The notes under the pieces: model-generated
Seen by the model: the letters and a program-made list of their open reading frames with translations, nothing else
Database searches by the model: none
What the model was told of the DNA's origin: nothing
In this document: one piece after another, positions 1 to 8,976 of the stretch
Position numbering within the stretch: position 1 is the stretch's first letter
Layout: the number at the start of each line of letters is the position of its first letter
Translations under genes and position numbers: made by a program
NCBI GenBank assembly: GCA_964366455.1
Contig: CAYISZ010000001.1
Coordinates: 1 to 64,000, forward strand
DNA from: CAZLQR01 sp964366455
GTDB lineage: Bacteria > Patescibacteriota > Microgenomatia > UBA1406 > GWC2-37-13
Direction of reading: 5' to 3'
DNA: 64,000 nt

Positions 1-970
1 CTTTTGGAACAAAGTATAAAATCACAAACAAAGCGGCCGGAACAGAAAGATATGTGAGGCCTGGTTTCAAAAGCGCCTTTACATCACGTTTAGTTTTTGC
101 GCTAGAGAATGATGGTGACAGAACTTGCGTGATGCTGATTATGGAGGTCATTATCGATAGAATAATTTTCTGTGCGAGCGCATAGTACCCTACCTCAACG
201 CGTAGGCCGAAAAATGAGAGTAGGAAAAGATCCATCCTTAATGCAAGATTATATAGCTGAGTCGAAAGAAAGTATGTGAGTGTATAGCCAAATTTGAGTT
301 CCTTTCGGTCGATGCTTGACCTTAATATTCGTGAAACTGCAAATCTCCTCTCAAGAAGTAACGGTATAAAGAAAGCAAGCGATCCTACGATAGAAAAAAT
401 CAAAATTACCAGTGAAGGAGTTATTTTGTAAAACGGAATAATGACCAACAGCAGTACTAGTTTTACTAAGTTAGAAAGATTCACATATATATTTACCTTA
501 AGAAACTGCTTACCTGCCAAGAGCATATTGGAGACAAAGTTCTGCCAGATGAAAAAAAGAACGCCAACGAATAAAAGATAAACCGTTGTCTGATCGGCTC
601 CTGTTTTGAAGAAAACATTGTCCAGCCAGCTAAACGAAGATAGAAGAATTAGTATGGCGGCGAGCGCAAATGTGGTTTGGTATGCGAACAACGTTTTTAC
701 AAAGTTGTAGAGATTTTGAGTTTTATTTTCCAGATGACCAGGAAGATACGAGTAGATAGTTGCGGTTACGCCAAAGTCCAGCACATTGGCAAGAACGTAG
801 GAGATGCCAAGAAGTACACTTAAAACGCCGTACTCGACCGGTGTCATAGTTCTTACTAGAATTAAGGCGAATAGCGCAGTAAAGCCGATGTTTATGTAGT
901 TGCCAACGGTGTTGGTAGCGATATGTATGCTTGTTGGTCTTTTCAGGAATCTTGTAAAACGTGAAAGCAT
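1..970 (-). CDS. Wzx-type oligosaccharide flippase, partial (C-terminus beyond window edge)
   Basis: The minus-strand frame is open from ATG at 970 to the window edge, giving 323 codons with no stop. The translation begins MLSRFTRFLKRPTSIHIATN and continues as alternating hydrophobic segments, with TPVEYGVLS near residues 42-50, a layout typical of the polysaccharide-biosynthesis flippases of the MOP superfamily. Such proteins flip undecaprenyl-linked oligosaccharides across the cytoplasmic membrane. It is transcribed divergently from gmd and marks the left border of the glycan locus; a second flippase lies at 37407-38678. The family is clear; the exact substrate is unknown. The C-terminal third is missing only because the window ends. 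Confidence 0.85.
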   Translation of the reverse strand, partial: MLSRFTRFLKRPTSIHIATNTVGNYINIGFTALFALILVRTMTPVEYGVLSVLLGISYVLANVLDFGVTATIYSYLPGHLENKTQNLYNFVKTLFAYQTTFALAAILILLSSFSWLDNVFFKTGADQTTVYLLFVGVLFFIWQNFVSNMLLAGKQFLKVNIYVNLSNLVKLVLLLVIIPFYKITPSLVILIFSIVGSLAFFIPLLLERRFAVSRILRSSIDRKELKFGYTLTYFLSTQLYNLALRMDLFLLSFFGLRVEVGYYALAQKIILSIMTSIISITQVLSPSFSSAKTKRDVKALLKPGLTYLSVPAALFVILYFVPK

Positions 971-1041
971 GCTATATTCTAAGATATTGGGCTAAAAATA
1001 GCACATAAATCGTCCTAAATACGCTACAATATATTATACAT
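971..1041. promoter_or_regulatory. Divergent promoter region, flippase / gmd
   Basis: This 71-bp A/T-rich gap separates two divergent genes. On the plus strand TACAAT (1025-1030) lies 11 nt and TATTAT (1032-1037) lies 4 nt before the gmd ATG, so the gmd leader is very short whichever is used. No Shine-Dalgarno sequence is visible. On the minus strand a TAGAAT-like hexamer sits a few nt before the flippase ATG. Confidence 0.45.
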
Positions 1042-2034
1042 ATGGGAAAAATTGCACTAGTGACTGGAATCTTAGGACAGGACGGACCTTACTTAGCAAA
1101 ACATCTTATTGAGAAGGGCTACAAAGTCTTTGGAATGATGTCTCGATACTCCAATCCTAATTTCCAAAACGCAGACTACCTAGGTGTCACAAAGCAAATA
1201 GAGTTTGTAGAAGGAGACCTAACGGACGAGTCTTCTTTAATGGGCGTGATTAAGCATGCGAGACCTGATGAGGTCTACAATCTTGCGGCACAGTCATTTG
1301 TAGGATCTTCCTGGGAGCAGGCCAAGCACACAACCGAGGTTAATTCTTTGGGAGTTTTGTACATGCTAAATGCCATTAAGCTTCTATCCCCTGTCACTAA
1401 GTTCTATCAGGCATCAACCTCAGAGATGTTCGGTACAGGTATCGAAAATGGATATCAGGATGAGAATACGCAGTTTCATCCACGAAGTCCTTATGGTGTG
1501 TCCAAGGTGTACGCATACTGGATGACTGTCAACTACAGAGAGTCCTTTGGAATGTTTGCCTGTAACGGAATTCTCTTTAACCACGAGTCCCCTATTCGTG
1601 GAATTCAGTTTGTTACCAGAAAAATCACGGATGGTGTTGCGAAGATTAAACATGGACTTGCCACCGAACTACGACTTGGGAATCTTGATGCAAAGCGTGA
1701 TTGGGGTTTTGCAGGAGATTATGTAGAGGCGATGCATCTTATGCTTCAGGCAGATGAACCAGATGATTATGTAGTAGCCACAGGAGAAGCTCACACAGTG
1801 CAGGAGTTTGTAGAGCTGGCTTTTGACGCAGCTGGAATCAAAGACTGGAAAAGTCATGTCACGATTGATCCTTTGTTTAAACGACCCGCTGAGGTACCAA
1901 ACCTTCTGGGCAAGGCCGATAAAGCGAAGAAGAAACTAGGATGGACACCTAAGGTTGCGTTTCCAGAGCTTGTGAAGATGATGGTTGAGGCAGATCTTAA
2001 ACGTTACGAAACGCAAAAAAGAAATAACCAATAA
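1042..2034 (+). CDS. gmd: GDP-mannose 4,6-dehydratase
   Basis: The protein converts GDP-D-mannose to GDP-4-keto-6-deoxy-D-mannose, the entry point to GDP-fucose, GDP-rhamnose, GDP-perosamine and GDP-colitose. It is an extended SDR of 330 aa, close to the family's usual 320-370. The NAD(P)-binding glycine motif is TGILGQDGPYL (G9, G12, G15), the catalytic serine/threonine-glutamate is in ASTSEMFG (124-131) and the Tyr/Lys pair is Y151 and K155 in YGVSK. The NHESPIRG segment is also typical. It is the first gene of a short plus-strand unit followed 11 nt later by a methyltransferase. No fcl, rmd or per partner is recognisable in the window, so the final sugar is open. Confidence 0.92.
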   Translation: MGKIALVTGILGQDGPYLAKHLIEKGYKVFGMMSRYSNPNFQNADYLGVTKQIEFVEGDLTDESSLMGVIKHARPDEVYNLAAQSFVGSSWEQAKHTTEVNSLGVLYMLNAIKLLSPVTKFYQASTSEMFGTGIENGYQDENTQFHPRSPYGVSKVYAYWMTVNYRESFGMFACNGILFNHESPIRGIQFVTRKITDGVAKIKHGLATELRLGNLDAKRDWGFAGDYVEAMHLMLQADEPDDYVVATGEAHTVQEFVELAFDAAGIKDWKSHVTIDPLFKRPAEVPNLLGKADKAKKKLGWTPKVAFPELVKMMVEADLKRYETQKRNNQ

Positions 2035-2045
2035 CCATTAGCTAA

Positions 2046-2768
2046 ATGAAGGACTTAAGTACCCAGCAACTTACACTCGCCTCTTCCGACTACGATCTTC
2101 GCATAACTAACCTCGCTCGGTTTATCTATAAAATGCTTCCTGTCAAAACCGGCTCACTGATTGATATCGGAGCGGGCAATGGTCTGATTCTTAAGTTCTT
2201 CAAACTTAAAGGGTTTGAGGTTTCTGGAGTTGAGCTTGAGAAGGACCAGGTACATCAGATGCAGATTGATTATAAACTTCAGGGGGTAAAGGTGGTTCAA
2301 GGTGATATTACTAAAATGAAGGGTAATGAGGAGTTTGATGTTGTAATTGCATCAGACGTCATCGAGCATATCAAAGATGACTTATCAGCATTAAGAAACT
2401 TATTTACTTTCGTAAAAAAAGGTGGACATCTGGTTATTACAGTACCGGCTCATTCTCATTTATACGGAAAAAGAGATAAGAACTGGGGGCATTACAGAAG
2501 ATATGATAAGCACGTTTTGGTTAAAAGGTTAGAGAGTTTAGAAGGCTCGAAGGTTGAGGGCGTAAGATTCTGGAATATGCTGGGCTACTTCGCTTATTTT
2601 TTCTTTGAGAAGATTATGAATCAACCAATCAAGGAAGAGTTTCGATATAAGAAGTCTTTTATTTCAAGATTTATTCGCAGCGTGCTAGATTTGATTTTGA
2701 AGGTTGAGGAATTAATCGGAGGACCGCCGATTGGTCTAACCCTGGTTGCAGTAGTTAAAAAAGTTTAG
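2046..2768 (+). CDS. Class I SAM-dependent methyltransferase
   Basis: The 240-aa protein has a Rossmann-type SAM-binding motif LIDIGAGNGLILKF near residue 38, an acidic residue ending strand 2 (GVELEKDQ), and a motif IV-like IASDVIEHI. The C-terminal part carries aromatic and hydrophobic stretches, which suggests a lipid-linked or membrane-proximal substrate. It starts 11 nt after gmd and is probably co-transcribed with it. It converges with the minus-strand RmlC-like gene, the two overlapping by 4 nt. Methyltransferases of this type in glycan loci often modify sugars or polyprenol-linked intermediates; the acceptor cannot be read from sequence. Confidence 0.8.
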   Translation: MKDLSTQQLTLASSDYDLRITNLARFIYKMLPVKTGSLIDIGAGNGLILKFFKLKGFEVSGVELEKDQVHQMQIDYKLQGVKVVQGDITKMKGNEEFDVVIASDVIEHIKDDLSALRNLFTFVKKGGHLVITVPAHSHLYGKRDKNWGHYRRYDKHVLVKRLESLEGSKVEGVRFWNMLGYFAYFFFEKIMNQPIKEEFRYKKSFISRFIRSVLDLILKVEELIGGPPIGLTLVAVVKKV

Positions 2769-3406
2769 GAACTGTTTTCGTAAGTAAACTGACTTGAGTT
2801 TAAGTTCCTAGTCCATTCTGCGAGCGTAAAACCATTTTTGTCTTTATCGCTGATTTGAGGCGTACTTTTTACAATTTCGTCAAACTGGGATTTGAGAGAA
2901 ACGTCGCATAATGACCAGTCAGCGTCAGGTGCAAACGGAGAAATACTCGCCTCCCCCTCCGGATTCCAGCTACTAGTGCAGAAATAAGTTATCTTAGTGG
3001 TTTCAACGTAAAAATTTCCATGAGCAAAACCTTTTGGAACCCAGATGTATTCACCGTAATCTAGTTCGGGATCAAATGGCATATCGTATGCAATCATCTT
3101 CCCAAAGGTTGGAGAACCAATGCGGATGTCCAAAATTAAATCGACCATATGCCCCATCACTGTTCTTATCAACTTTCCCATTCTCGGATTCCATTGAAAG
3201 TGCATTCCACGGATTGTGCCTTTCATTGAGTAACTTTCGTTGTACTGCACAAAAGACTCGGTTTTTAGGTCGGTAAGCTCAGGGTGATCATGGAATTGAT
3301 CCTGTCTGTAGATTTCTGCGAAGTACCCACGTTCATCTTTAAAGCGTTGAAAGCGAATTACCTTAACTTCAGGGAACTCAAGCTTTTTGACCTCAAGAAT
3401 CTTCAT
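2765..3406 (-). CDS. RmlC-like cupin, dTDP-4-dehydrorhamnose 3,5-epimerase family
   Basis: The protein of about 213 aa belongs to the RmlC/RfbC cupin family, which epimerises 4-keto-6-deoxy NDP-sugars at C3 and C5. Family marks include FKDERGYFAEIYRQDQF, TIRGMHFQW (active-site His region), the DLILDIRIGSPTFGK strand pair and WVPKGFAHGNFYV. I start it at ATG 3406; the frame is open two codons further up, but only to a TTG. It lies 2 nt after the stop of the upstream GT2. RmlA, RmlB and RmlD are not in the window. Because it is more divergent than housekeeping RmlC, the substrate could be another NDP-4-keto-sugar. Confidence 0.8.
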   Translation of the reverse strand: MKILEVKKLEFPEVKVIRFQRFKDERGYFAEIYRQDQFHDHPELTDLKTESFVQYNESYSMKGTIRGMHFQWNPRMGKLIRTVMGHMVDLILDIRIGSPTFGKMIAYDMPFDPELDYGEYIWVPKGFAHGNFYVETTKITYFCTSSWNPEGEASISPFAPDADWSLCDVSLKSQFDEIVKSTPQISDKDKNGFTLAEWTRNLNSSQFTYENSS

Positions 3407-3408
3407 AT

Positions 3409-4140
3409 TCAATTATTATAACGTCGCTTCAGCCTTATCCACAACAGCAAATCACCAAAAAAGCGCTCAAGCAATAAAGGCAGAGACCTGTAGTTTGATT
3501 TGCCATATTTCCGCACGTTATGTTTAACCGGAACCTCGGCAAAAGTAGCCCCATTCAGTTGTAACTCCTTTACCAGTTCGACACAGATAGATGCATTGGT
3601 TGAGAGTAATGAACATTTTTTTAAGATGCTCGTACGAATGAGTCTAAAGTCGCATGTGGGATCAGTCATGGGTGTTTTAAATAGAATTCTAGTAAATTTC
3701 TTGTAAAGCTCTCCTAAGATTGTTCGTAGAGCACTGTCTCCCCTATTTATTTTTACCCCATTAACCACATCGGCATTGGTTTTCTCCTGAATTTTAACCA
3801 ATTTATTTAGATCGCCAAGACTGTACTGAAGATCACCGTCGGTATAGAAGACCCAATCTAAGTTCGCTTCGCGTAATCCATACTTGATCACAGCATACCC
3901 CTCAGTATTGTTGGTTTTGTCTAGAATGGTTAAATCTGGAAATTTCATTTTCACTTTTTTAATTTCGTCAAATGTACTGTCTTTTGAGTTTCCACCATGA
4001 ATGGCGATTACCTCTAGTTTCTTAGTTAGTTCGGAGCCGATTGCGTAGGCCTCGGTTACAGCCCTCTCAACAGTTCCCGCATCATTGAAGAAAGGGAAAA
4101 AAATTGTAAGGCTATTTAATGGTTTTGCTTTTTTTGGCAT
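3409..4140 (-). CDS. Glycosyltransferase family 2, DPM1-like
   Basis: This 243-aa cytoplasmic GT-A enzyme starts with a hydrophobic first strand, SLTIFFPFFNDAGTVERAV, and carries the metal-binding DGD in FYTDGDLQYS near residue 98. The later TDPTCDFRLIRTSIL matches the DPM1/GtrB group, which transfers mannose or glucose from a nucleotide sugar to polyprenyl phosphate. Unlike bacterial GtrB it has no C-terminal membrane helices. A polyprenyl-phosphate sugar made here could serve the GT39-like membrane enzymes in the locus. Its start lies inside the end of the upstream methyltransferase gene (25-nt overlap), which indicates coupled translation. Confidence 0.83.
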   Translation of the reverse strand: MPKKAKPLNSLTIFFPFFNDAGTVERAVTEAYAIGSELTKKLEVIAIHGGNSKDSTFDEIKKVKMKFPDLTILDKTNNTEGYAVIKYGLREANLDWVFYTDGDLQYSLGDLNKLVKIQEKTNADVVNGVKINRGDSALRTILGELYKKFTRILFKTPMTDPTCDFRLIRTSILKKCSLLSTNASICVELVKELQLNGATFAEVPVKHNVRKYGKSNYRSLPLLLERFFGDLLLWIRLKRRYNN

Positions 4141-4856
4141 ACTGCAAGAAGTTCGATCCCAAATGGTAACGGAATACGATTCCCTATGAGATAGCTCTCT
4201 AATGTTATGATCCAGTAAGCGACTGAGTTGATAACCGGGTTGAGAGACTTGACCGACGATGCGACATTCTTCGATGACTTCTTCTCTATTAATTTTTTTA
4301 GATAGGTCGGAATATATAGAAACATGTTCATATAGCTGTAGTACGAAAGCGTTAGACCAGATTGAATTAGAAGTTTTTTAAAATGGCCGTAAGAATATCT
4401 TTTTTTAGTAAAGACGAAAGCGTCATGATTGCTGTACAAAAATTGATGTGCTGGTACTCTAATTATTAAATTTCCACCAGGCTTTAGAATTCTCTTTAAT
4501 TCATTGACGGCTTCAGCATCATTTTTTATTGATCTATGACAAAGAACGTCGATACAAACCACAACGTCAAATGCCCCAGTAGTATACGGTAGTTTGGTAA
4601 TGCTACCCTTCTTGATGATAATGTTGCGCCTCTTAGCAAATTTAATTGCGTTTGGATGAGAGTCTACTCCCTCAGCATCGGTGAAGGCATTTAACTTCTT
4701 GACCAGTAATCCAGTACCACAGCCCACATCCAGAACCTTGGTTCTTTTTGTTGCGTTCAGACTTTTTACCAGCTTAATAATAGCATCATGAGTTATTCTG
4801 TAAAAAAAATGAGAAGCCTCATGCTCGTACATATTTTTGTATTCGGAGTTATTCAT
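4116..4856 (-). CDS. Class I SAM-dependent methyltransferase
   Basis: The 246-aa protein has SAM motif I VLDVGCGTGLLVKKL (about 41-55), AEGVDSHPNAI as motif II, and VVCIDVLCHR plus LKPGGNLIIRVPAH as the later strands. A hydrophobic stretch near the C-terminus (LLAVCQKKQNH end) resembles the methyltransferase at 2046-2768, so the two may be related. It overlaps the downstream GT2 by 25 nt and the upstream membrane protein by 4 nt (ATGA), so the four genes between 7356 and 3409 form one operon. The substrate is unknown. Confidence 0.8.
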   Translation of the reverse strand: MNNSEYKNMYEHEASHFFYRITHDAIIKLVKSLNATKRTKVLDVGCGTGLLVKKLNAFTDAEGVDSHPNAIKFAKRRNIIIKKGSITKLPYTTGAFDVVVCIDVLCHRSIKNDAEAVNELKRILKPGGNLIIRVPAHQFLYSNHDAFVFTKKRYSYGHFKKLLIQSGLTLSYYSYMNMFLYIPTYLKKLIEKKSSKNVASSVKSLNPVINSVAYWIITLESYLIGNRIPLPFGIELLAVCQKKQNH

Positions 4857-6088
4857 AGTGGTTTGTTAGTTCGTTCCAACAGGTAGAGTGTGTAGATTGG
4901 ATTAATAGGCCACGATTGTACAGTAGTTCTTGGGGAAAATCTAGAAATTTCATATGCTTTGTATGAATCCAGTTTTCCTGTTTTGCTGACGGCAAACAGA
5001 TACTTATTTTTATAGTAGTCGTCAAAGAAAGGCTTTTTATCTCTGGCAAGGAAATATTTCTGAACTACTGCAATATTATCGTAGTCAAGATGAGAAATGT
5101 TCTTGTCTTTAAGATCAAAGTTTTTAACTAAGTTATAGACCCTTAGTTCGTCCTCAAATTTCCAAGGAATTGAAGAGTTGTACATCCTGTCAGGTATCTT
5201 GAGATACTGAGCCGAAAATGGAAGCAATAATATGATGGTGATTATTACATATGATTTTTTTATGTATTTTTTAAGTAGCACTAAGATCGTACAGATTGCC
5301 ACAAGAGAGATACTGAGGAAAAAATGAGGACTGACTGGTCCACTATCATTTTTAATGAAGACCTCATTAAAGTGTTGCAGATAAAGAATAACGGTATTTA
5401 GATTGTAAAATCCATTTCTAATTTCAAAGAGTATTACCGGTGAGAAGCCTATGGCAAGACCAGAACCGAATGCCACGACACTCTTGAACCTCTCTCTTTG
5501 AGACAGTAAATATACTCCTAGTGCAGCGATTACAACTACGTATTGGTAATGATCTTGAAGAAGAATCCCTGCCATGATACTTGTTGCCAAGAGCCATGCT
5601 AAAGATTTTTTGGCATTGTATCGTGCAAAGAAATAAATAAGTGTAGGAGTCAGAATAAACTGAAAGTTTGGATTCCACATAAACTTGGTGTAGTTAATGA
5701 AGTACGGAACCATGGTGTACAAAACCACAGCGAGTAACCCAACACTTTGACCAGCGAGACGCTTCATACCAAAGTACAGTGGAATGATGCCTAAAGCTCC
5801 AGTAAGCATAAAAATATATGAGCTTACGATTGGGTCGAATCTTCCCAAAAGGTTATACGCCATATATGTATATATAAAGAGTGGTCCTTGAAATAGCAGC
5901 CTACCTTGAAAGTTGAAGCCGGTATGCGTGCCAATGAGAGTTATTTTGCCTTCACGTAGTAGTTCTAGTCCTCGTAGTGAGTCTGCTGCCTGATCTTGAC
6001 TGAAGTTAAGTCCTGCAGTGAAGTGAATAGATCGGATTAGGATAAAAATGAATATCCACAATGCCAGTATCAACCAATCGCGTTTCAT
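4853..6088 (-). CDS. GT39/ArnT-like membrane glycosyltransferase
   Basis: This 411-aa polytopic protein starts with a membrane helix followed by an acidic first periplasmic loop (FSQDQAADSLRGLELLREGK), the place where GT-C enzymes keep their catalytic aspartate. Further hydrophobic segments follow up to about residue 310, then a soluble C-terminal domain. GT-C enzymes use polyprenyl-phosphate sugars as donors on the outer face of the membrane. Its ATGA overlap with the oxidoreductase upstream and the methyltransferase downstream shows operon membership. At 411 aa it is shorter than ArnT (about 550 aa). Confidence 0.75.
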   Translation of the reverse strand: MKRDWLILALWIFIFILIRSIHFTAGLNFSQDQAADSLRGLELLREGKITLIGTHTGFNFQGRLLFQGPLFIYTYMAYNLLGRFDPIVSSYIFMLTGALGIIPLYFGMKRLAGQSVGLLAVVLYTMVPYFINYTKFMWNPNFQFILTPTLIYFFARYNAKKSLAWLLATSIMAGILLQDHYQYVVVIAALGVYLLSQRERFKSVVAFGSGLAIGFSPVILFEIRNGFYNLNTVILYLQHFNEVFIKNDSGPVSPHFFLSISLVAICTILVLLKKYIKKSYVIITIILLLPFSAQYLKIPDRMYNSSIPWKFEDELRVYNLVKNFDLKDKNISHLDYDNIAVVQKYFLARDKKPFFDDYYKNKYLFAVSKTGKLDSYKAYEISRFSPRTTVQSWPINPIYTLYLLERTNKPL

Positions 6089-7356
6089 TTTTGTATCATA
6101 ATTCTACTAACTCTTTTGGACAACTCTACTCCAAGATTGAAGTTGCGATCGTGAGGATACATTTGATCAATGTTCGCGAGAAATACGTTGTGAAGGAGTC
6201 TGACAGGAGGACGGTTTGAAAAAGAGTTTAGGCCAAAGATGGTCTGAGCTCTTGGAACTCGCGAGACTGTAGCTTTCGTAATCCAAGAGCTATTGAACTT
6301 TGGATTAAGTTTCTTGAGAATCGAGGTGTATGTGTTTATAACGACCTCATCGCTCTCTTTGAAACGTGGGTTGTCTCGATGAATGTAGTTGGCGAGATAG
6401 ACCAAGGATCGACCTCCATAGTTCTTTTTATCAATTAAGTTGGTGTGCTCTACCATCACCAACACCGGCTCGTTCTCCTGACAGATATTTACCCAGTACT
6501 GTTTTTGAATTGGTTGGGATAGCTCAAGCAGAAGACAGACCGCTCCAAGCTGGTCCTGTGAGTTTAATAGATTGGCTAGCTCAGGTTTTAGTTTATTTTT
6601 CAGCAACTTAGTTGCGATTGGAGAAACTGTAGTTATGAGGCACTTATCGTAAGAGTAATTTTTTCCTCCAACGGTAACAGTAACTTCGTTTTTCTTCGAC
6701 TCAATCTGCGAGACAGGTGTTTCTAGATGAATCGCAACGCCTCGTTTATCCAGATCTTTTATAAGCGCATTGAACAGTGTTTGCGATCCCCCATCAAGAT
6801 AAACCAGATCAAAAGACCTGTCACTTATGCGGTCTCGCAGCCATGCAGCAGGAACCGCATCTGCGTACTTGGCAAATTTCCCTACCAAAAGAGGTTTCCA
6901 GATTATGTCGTATGCCTTTTGTCCAGCGTGTGAGATGAGCCAATCTTTTGCTGAAACTTTATCTAACTTTTGCATATCCATAGGTAGATACTTAAGCTGT
7001 GCAAGCGAAATTCCCAGTCGTAGTCTATCTAAAAAAGGCAATGGTGAGAATTTGAGCAGATCTACGGGAGATGAGAATGGATAGGTATGGCCTTTGTAAA
7101 AAACACTTGTTTTAGATGGATAAAACTTAAGCTTATCCCCTATTCCCAACTGCCTGATGAGATCTATCACATGAACATCCGACCTAAAAAAATGATGATA
7201 GTACCGTTCAATGTAATTGTCCTGAACTTTTATATAAGTCCCAAGCCCTCCAGGAACCGGAGAGGCCTCGTAGATTGTGACCTGGTTACCCGCTTTGCTT
7301 AGCTCAAGAGCGGTGGATAATCCGGTAATTCCCGCTCCAATAATAGCAATGTTCAT
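6085..7356 (-). CDS. FAD-dependent NAD(P)-binding oxidoreductase, amine-oxidase/protoporphyrinogen-oxidase-like
   Basis: The 423-aa protein opens with a dinucleotide-binding fold, IAIIGAGITGLSTALELSKA (3-22), followed by the acidic strand end VTIYEAS and the GGLGTY motif typical of flavin amine oxidases. The C-terminal VFLANIDQMYPHDRN fits the FAD-contacting end of the family. No heme or porphyrin genes are nearby; members of this family in glycan loci probably oxidise a sugar or lipid-linked intermediate. It is the first gene of the operon 7356-3409, with a 106-bp divergent promoter region upstream. The flavin fold is certain, the substrate is not. Confidence 0.78.
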   Translation of the reverse strand: MNIAIIGAGITGLSTALELSKAGNQVTIYEASPVPGGLGTYIKVQDNYIERYYHHFFRSDVHVIDLIRQLGIGDKLKFYPSKTSVFYKGHTYPFSSPVDLLKFSPLPFLDRLRLGISLAQLKYLPMDMQKLDKVSAKDWLISHAGQKAYDIIWKPLLVGKFAKYADAVPAAWLRDRISDRSFDLVYLDGGSQTLFNALIKDLDKRGVAIHLETPVSQIESKKNEVTVTVGGKNYSYDKCLITTVSPIATKLLKNKLKPELANLLNSQDQLGAVCLLLELSQPIQKQYWVNICQENEPVLVMVEHTNLIDKKNYGGRSLVYLANYIHRDNPRFKESDEVVINTYTSILKKLNPKFNSSWITKATVSRVPRAQTIFGLNSFSNRPPVRLLHNVFLANIDQMYPHDRNFNLGVELSKRVSRIMIQK

Positions 7357-7408
7357 ATTTGATGTTCGGTCAACTCTGATTAAGTATAGAGAGAAATTTT
7401 ACCACCTG

Positions 7409-7439
7409 TTGATAAACTTCTCCCCTAATTTGATATAAT
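7409..7439 (+). promoter_or_regulatory. Sigma70-like promoter of the methyltransferase at 7463
   Basis: TATAAT (7434-7439) follows TTGATA (7409-7414) with a long 19-bp spacer. The predicted start site leaves a leader of roughly 16 nt with no Shine-Dalgarno sequence. The 7357-7462 gap is divergent. Confidence 0.5.
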
Positions 7440-7462
7440 CCTCATATTCATTTTTTAATAAT

Positions 7463-8173
7463 ATGGTTCAAGCATATCTTAAGCACCTAGTAAAAACCGC
7501 TGAGGAAGGCTACCTATCTAATATCGAGAAAGAACTGTCCTCACTTCCCCCAATCTCCTCATTTCTGGATGTAGGTTGTTTTACGGGTGAAAATACGTTA
7601 AGAATGGCAAGAGCTCTCCGTGCCACCACTATCAGTGGCTTTGATATCAATAAGCCAGCGCTTTCAAAAGCTAAAAGAAGAGGAGTAAAAGTCTTTGTCC
7701 AGGACATACGCGATAAAAAATGGAAGATTAAAGATTCTACCTATGATTTTGTTTATACAAATCAAGTGATTGAGCATTTGTATTCTGTTGACGAATTCAT
7801 TTCAAACATAAAAAGGATTCTTAAACCTAAGGGATTTGCTTTAATATCAACCGAAAATTTGGCAGGTTGGCATAATATTTTCGCAACGATTTTAGGCTAT
7901 CAGCCATTTTCCTATACCAATATCTGTACGCGAGTGAGGAGCGTTGGAAACCCTTTGAGCGTGATAAAGGATGGATATAACGATGCATATATGGTTCATA
8001 GAGCGCTTTTCACCTACTATGCACTCGAGAAGTTTATTAAAATTTCTGGGTTAAAGATCGTTAAGCCGATCACTGGTTGCTATTACCCATTTCCAAATGG
8101 CATTATTGGTAATACCCTAGCTCGTTGGGATCGCCGCCACGCAGTCTATATTGCATTTGTAGTGCAAAAATAA
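7463..8173 (+). CDS. Class I SAM-dependent methyltransferase
   Basis: The 236-aa protein has SAM motif I FLDVGCFTGENTLRMA near residues 34-49, motif II SGFDINKPAL, and the post-motif strand FVYTNQVIEHLYSV. These are the marks of methyltransferase families 11/25. The C-terminal half holds aromatic loops likely to bind the acceptor. It is a single-gene plus-strand unit between two minus-strand operons, converging on the GT2 gene 25 nt downstream. Its role in the locus is probably sugar or lipid-carrier methylation. Confidence 0.8.
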   Translation: MVQAYLKHLVKTAEEGYLSNIEKELSSLPPISSFLDVGCFTGENTLRMARALRATTISGFDINKPALSKAKRRGVKVFVQDIRDKKWKIKDSTYDFVYTNQVIEHLYSVDEFISNIKRILKPKGFALISTENLAGWHNIFATILGYQPFSYTNICTRVRSVGNPLSVIKDGYNDAYMVHRALFTYYALEKFIKISGLKIVKPITGCYYPFPNGIIGNTLARWDRRHAVYIAFVVQK

Positions 8174-8198
8174 CATTTTCCGTAAGTCAGTATTCGAG

Positions 8199-8975
8199 TT
8201 ATCGTGAAAAATCCAAATTTGTAACTCTAGAGTTCCACCAGGAGATTGCTTTTACAATCAGTTTCCCAATTTTACCAAAGTGCTTAGTAGCATAGATGTT
8301 CATAGAAGTAAAAAACATTATTCTGCGCCGCTTAATATTGACTCCTTTAAAAGACGAGCCACCAATATGCGTATGAGCAGCCTTAATTGTTCCAATTTGA
8401 AATTTCTCAATGACAAGTCGTTTAGTAATGTCGCTATCCTCAAACCAAAGAAAGAAATCTTCATCCCATCTACCAATAACTTCAAATACTTTTCTCTTGA
8501 TTAATAGTCCTCCACCAAATAATGTTTTCTTTTTAAATAAATTTAAAGAAATAATTTTAGCTAATGGGGTTAATTCTACTAAAAGCGAAAGTGGACTGGG
8601 AAGTGGCTTCAAGTAATCGCCCGATTGGGGTTCCAGAGACGCTGCGTCTAGATTACGCTCTTGGGCTTTATTGACGAAATCTAAAATATTTTCTGAGGAG
8701 ATGAGTGTATCGGGATTTAAAAACAGCAGCCACTTCCCCTCCGCAATCTTTGCCCCCTGATTGCATGCTTTTGCAAATCCTAGATTTTCCTTATTGTAAA
8801 TAATCTTATAACCTAAATCTTGAAGCCTGTAGCCTTTTAATTTGGCTAAATTTTCTTCTGTTGAATTGTTATCAATTAAAATTATCTCAATATTTCTTTT
8901 GACGTTGAACTCGGAACTTTGAACTTTTAACTCGCTAGGTGTATTCCAATGAACAATTATTACGGAGATTTTCAT
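8199..8975 (-). CDS. Glycosyltransferase family 2, rhamnosyltransferase-like
   Basis: The 258-aa protein has the GT2 opening strand ISVIIVHWNTP, the acidic NPD version of the DxD site in LFLNPDTLIS, and the acceptor-side motif RWDEDFFLWFEDSDITKRL typical of WbbL/rhamnosyltransferase-like enzymes. Residues about 13-28 (SELKVQSSEFNVKRN) are encoded by a degenerate AGTTC-type repeat at 8904-8933, so this loop is probably a repeat insertion. The gene follows the upstream membrane protein after 1 nt. Confidence 0.83.
   Translation of the reverse strand: MKISVIIVHWNTPSELKVQSSEFNVKRNIEIILIDNNSTEENLAKLKGYRLQDLGYKIIYNKENLGFAKACNQGAKIAEGKWLLFLNPDTLISSENILDFVNKAQERNLDAASLEPQSGDYLKPLPSPLSLLVELTPLAKIISLNLFKKKTLFGGGLLIKRKVFEVIGRWDEDFFLWFEDSDITKRLVIEKFQIGTIKAAHTHIGGSSFKGVNIKRRRIMFFTSMNIYATKHFGKIGKLIVKAISWWNSRVTNLDFSR
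8904..8933 (-). repeat. Degenerate AGTTC/GAACT repeat inside a GT2 gene
   Basis: On the plus strand the units are GTTGAACTC, GGAACTTTGAAC and TTTTAACTC. They are in frame and code for SELKVQSSEFNV in the first loop of the enzyme. Similar units occur between prfA and hisS (52208-52289). Confidence 0.5.
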
Positions 8976-8976
8976 G

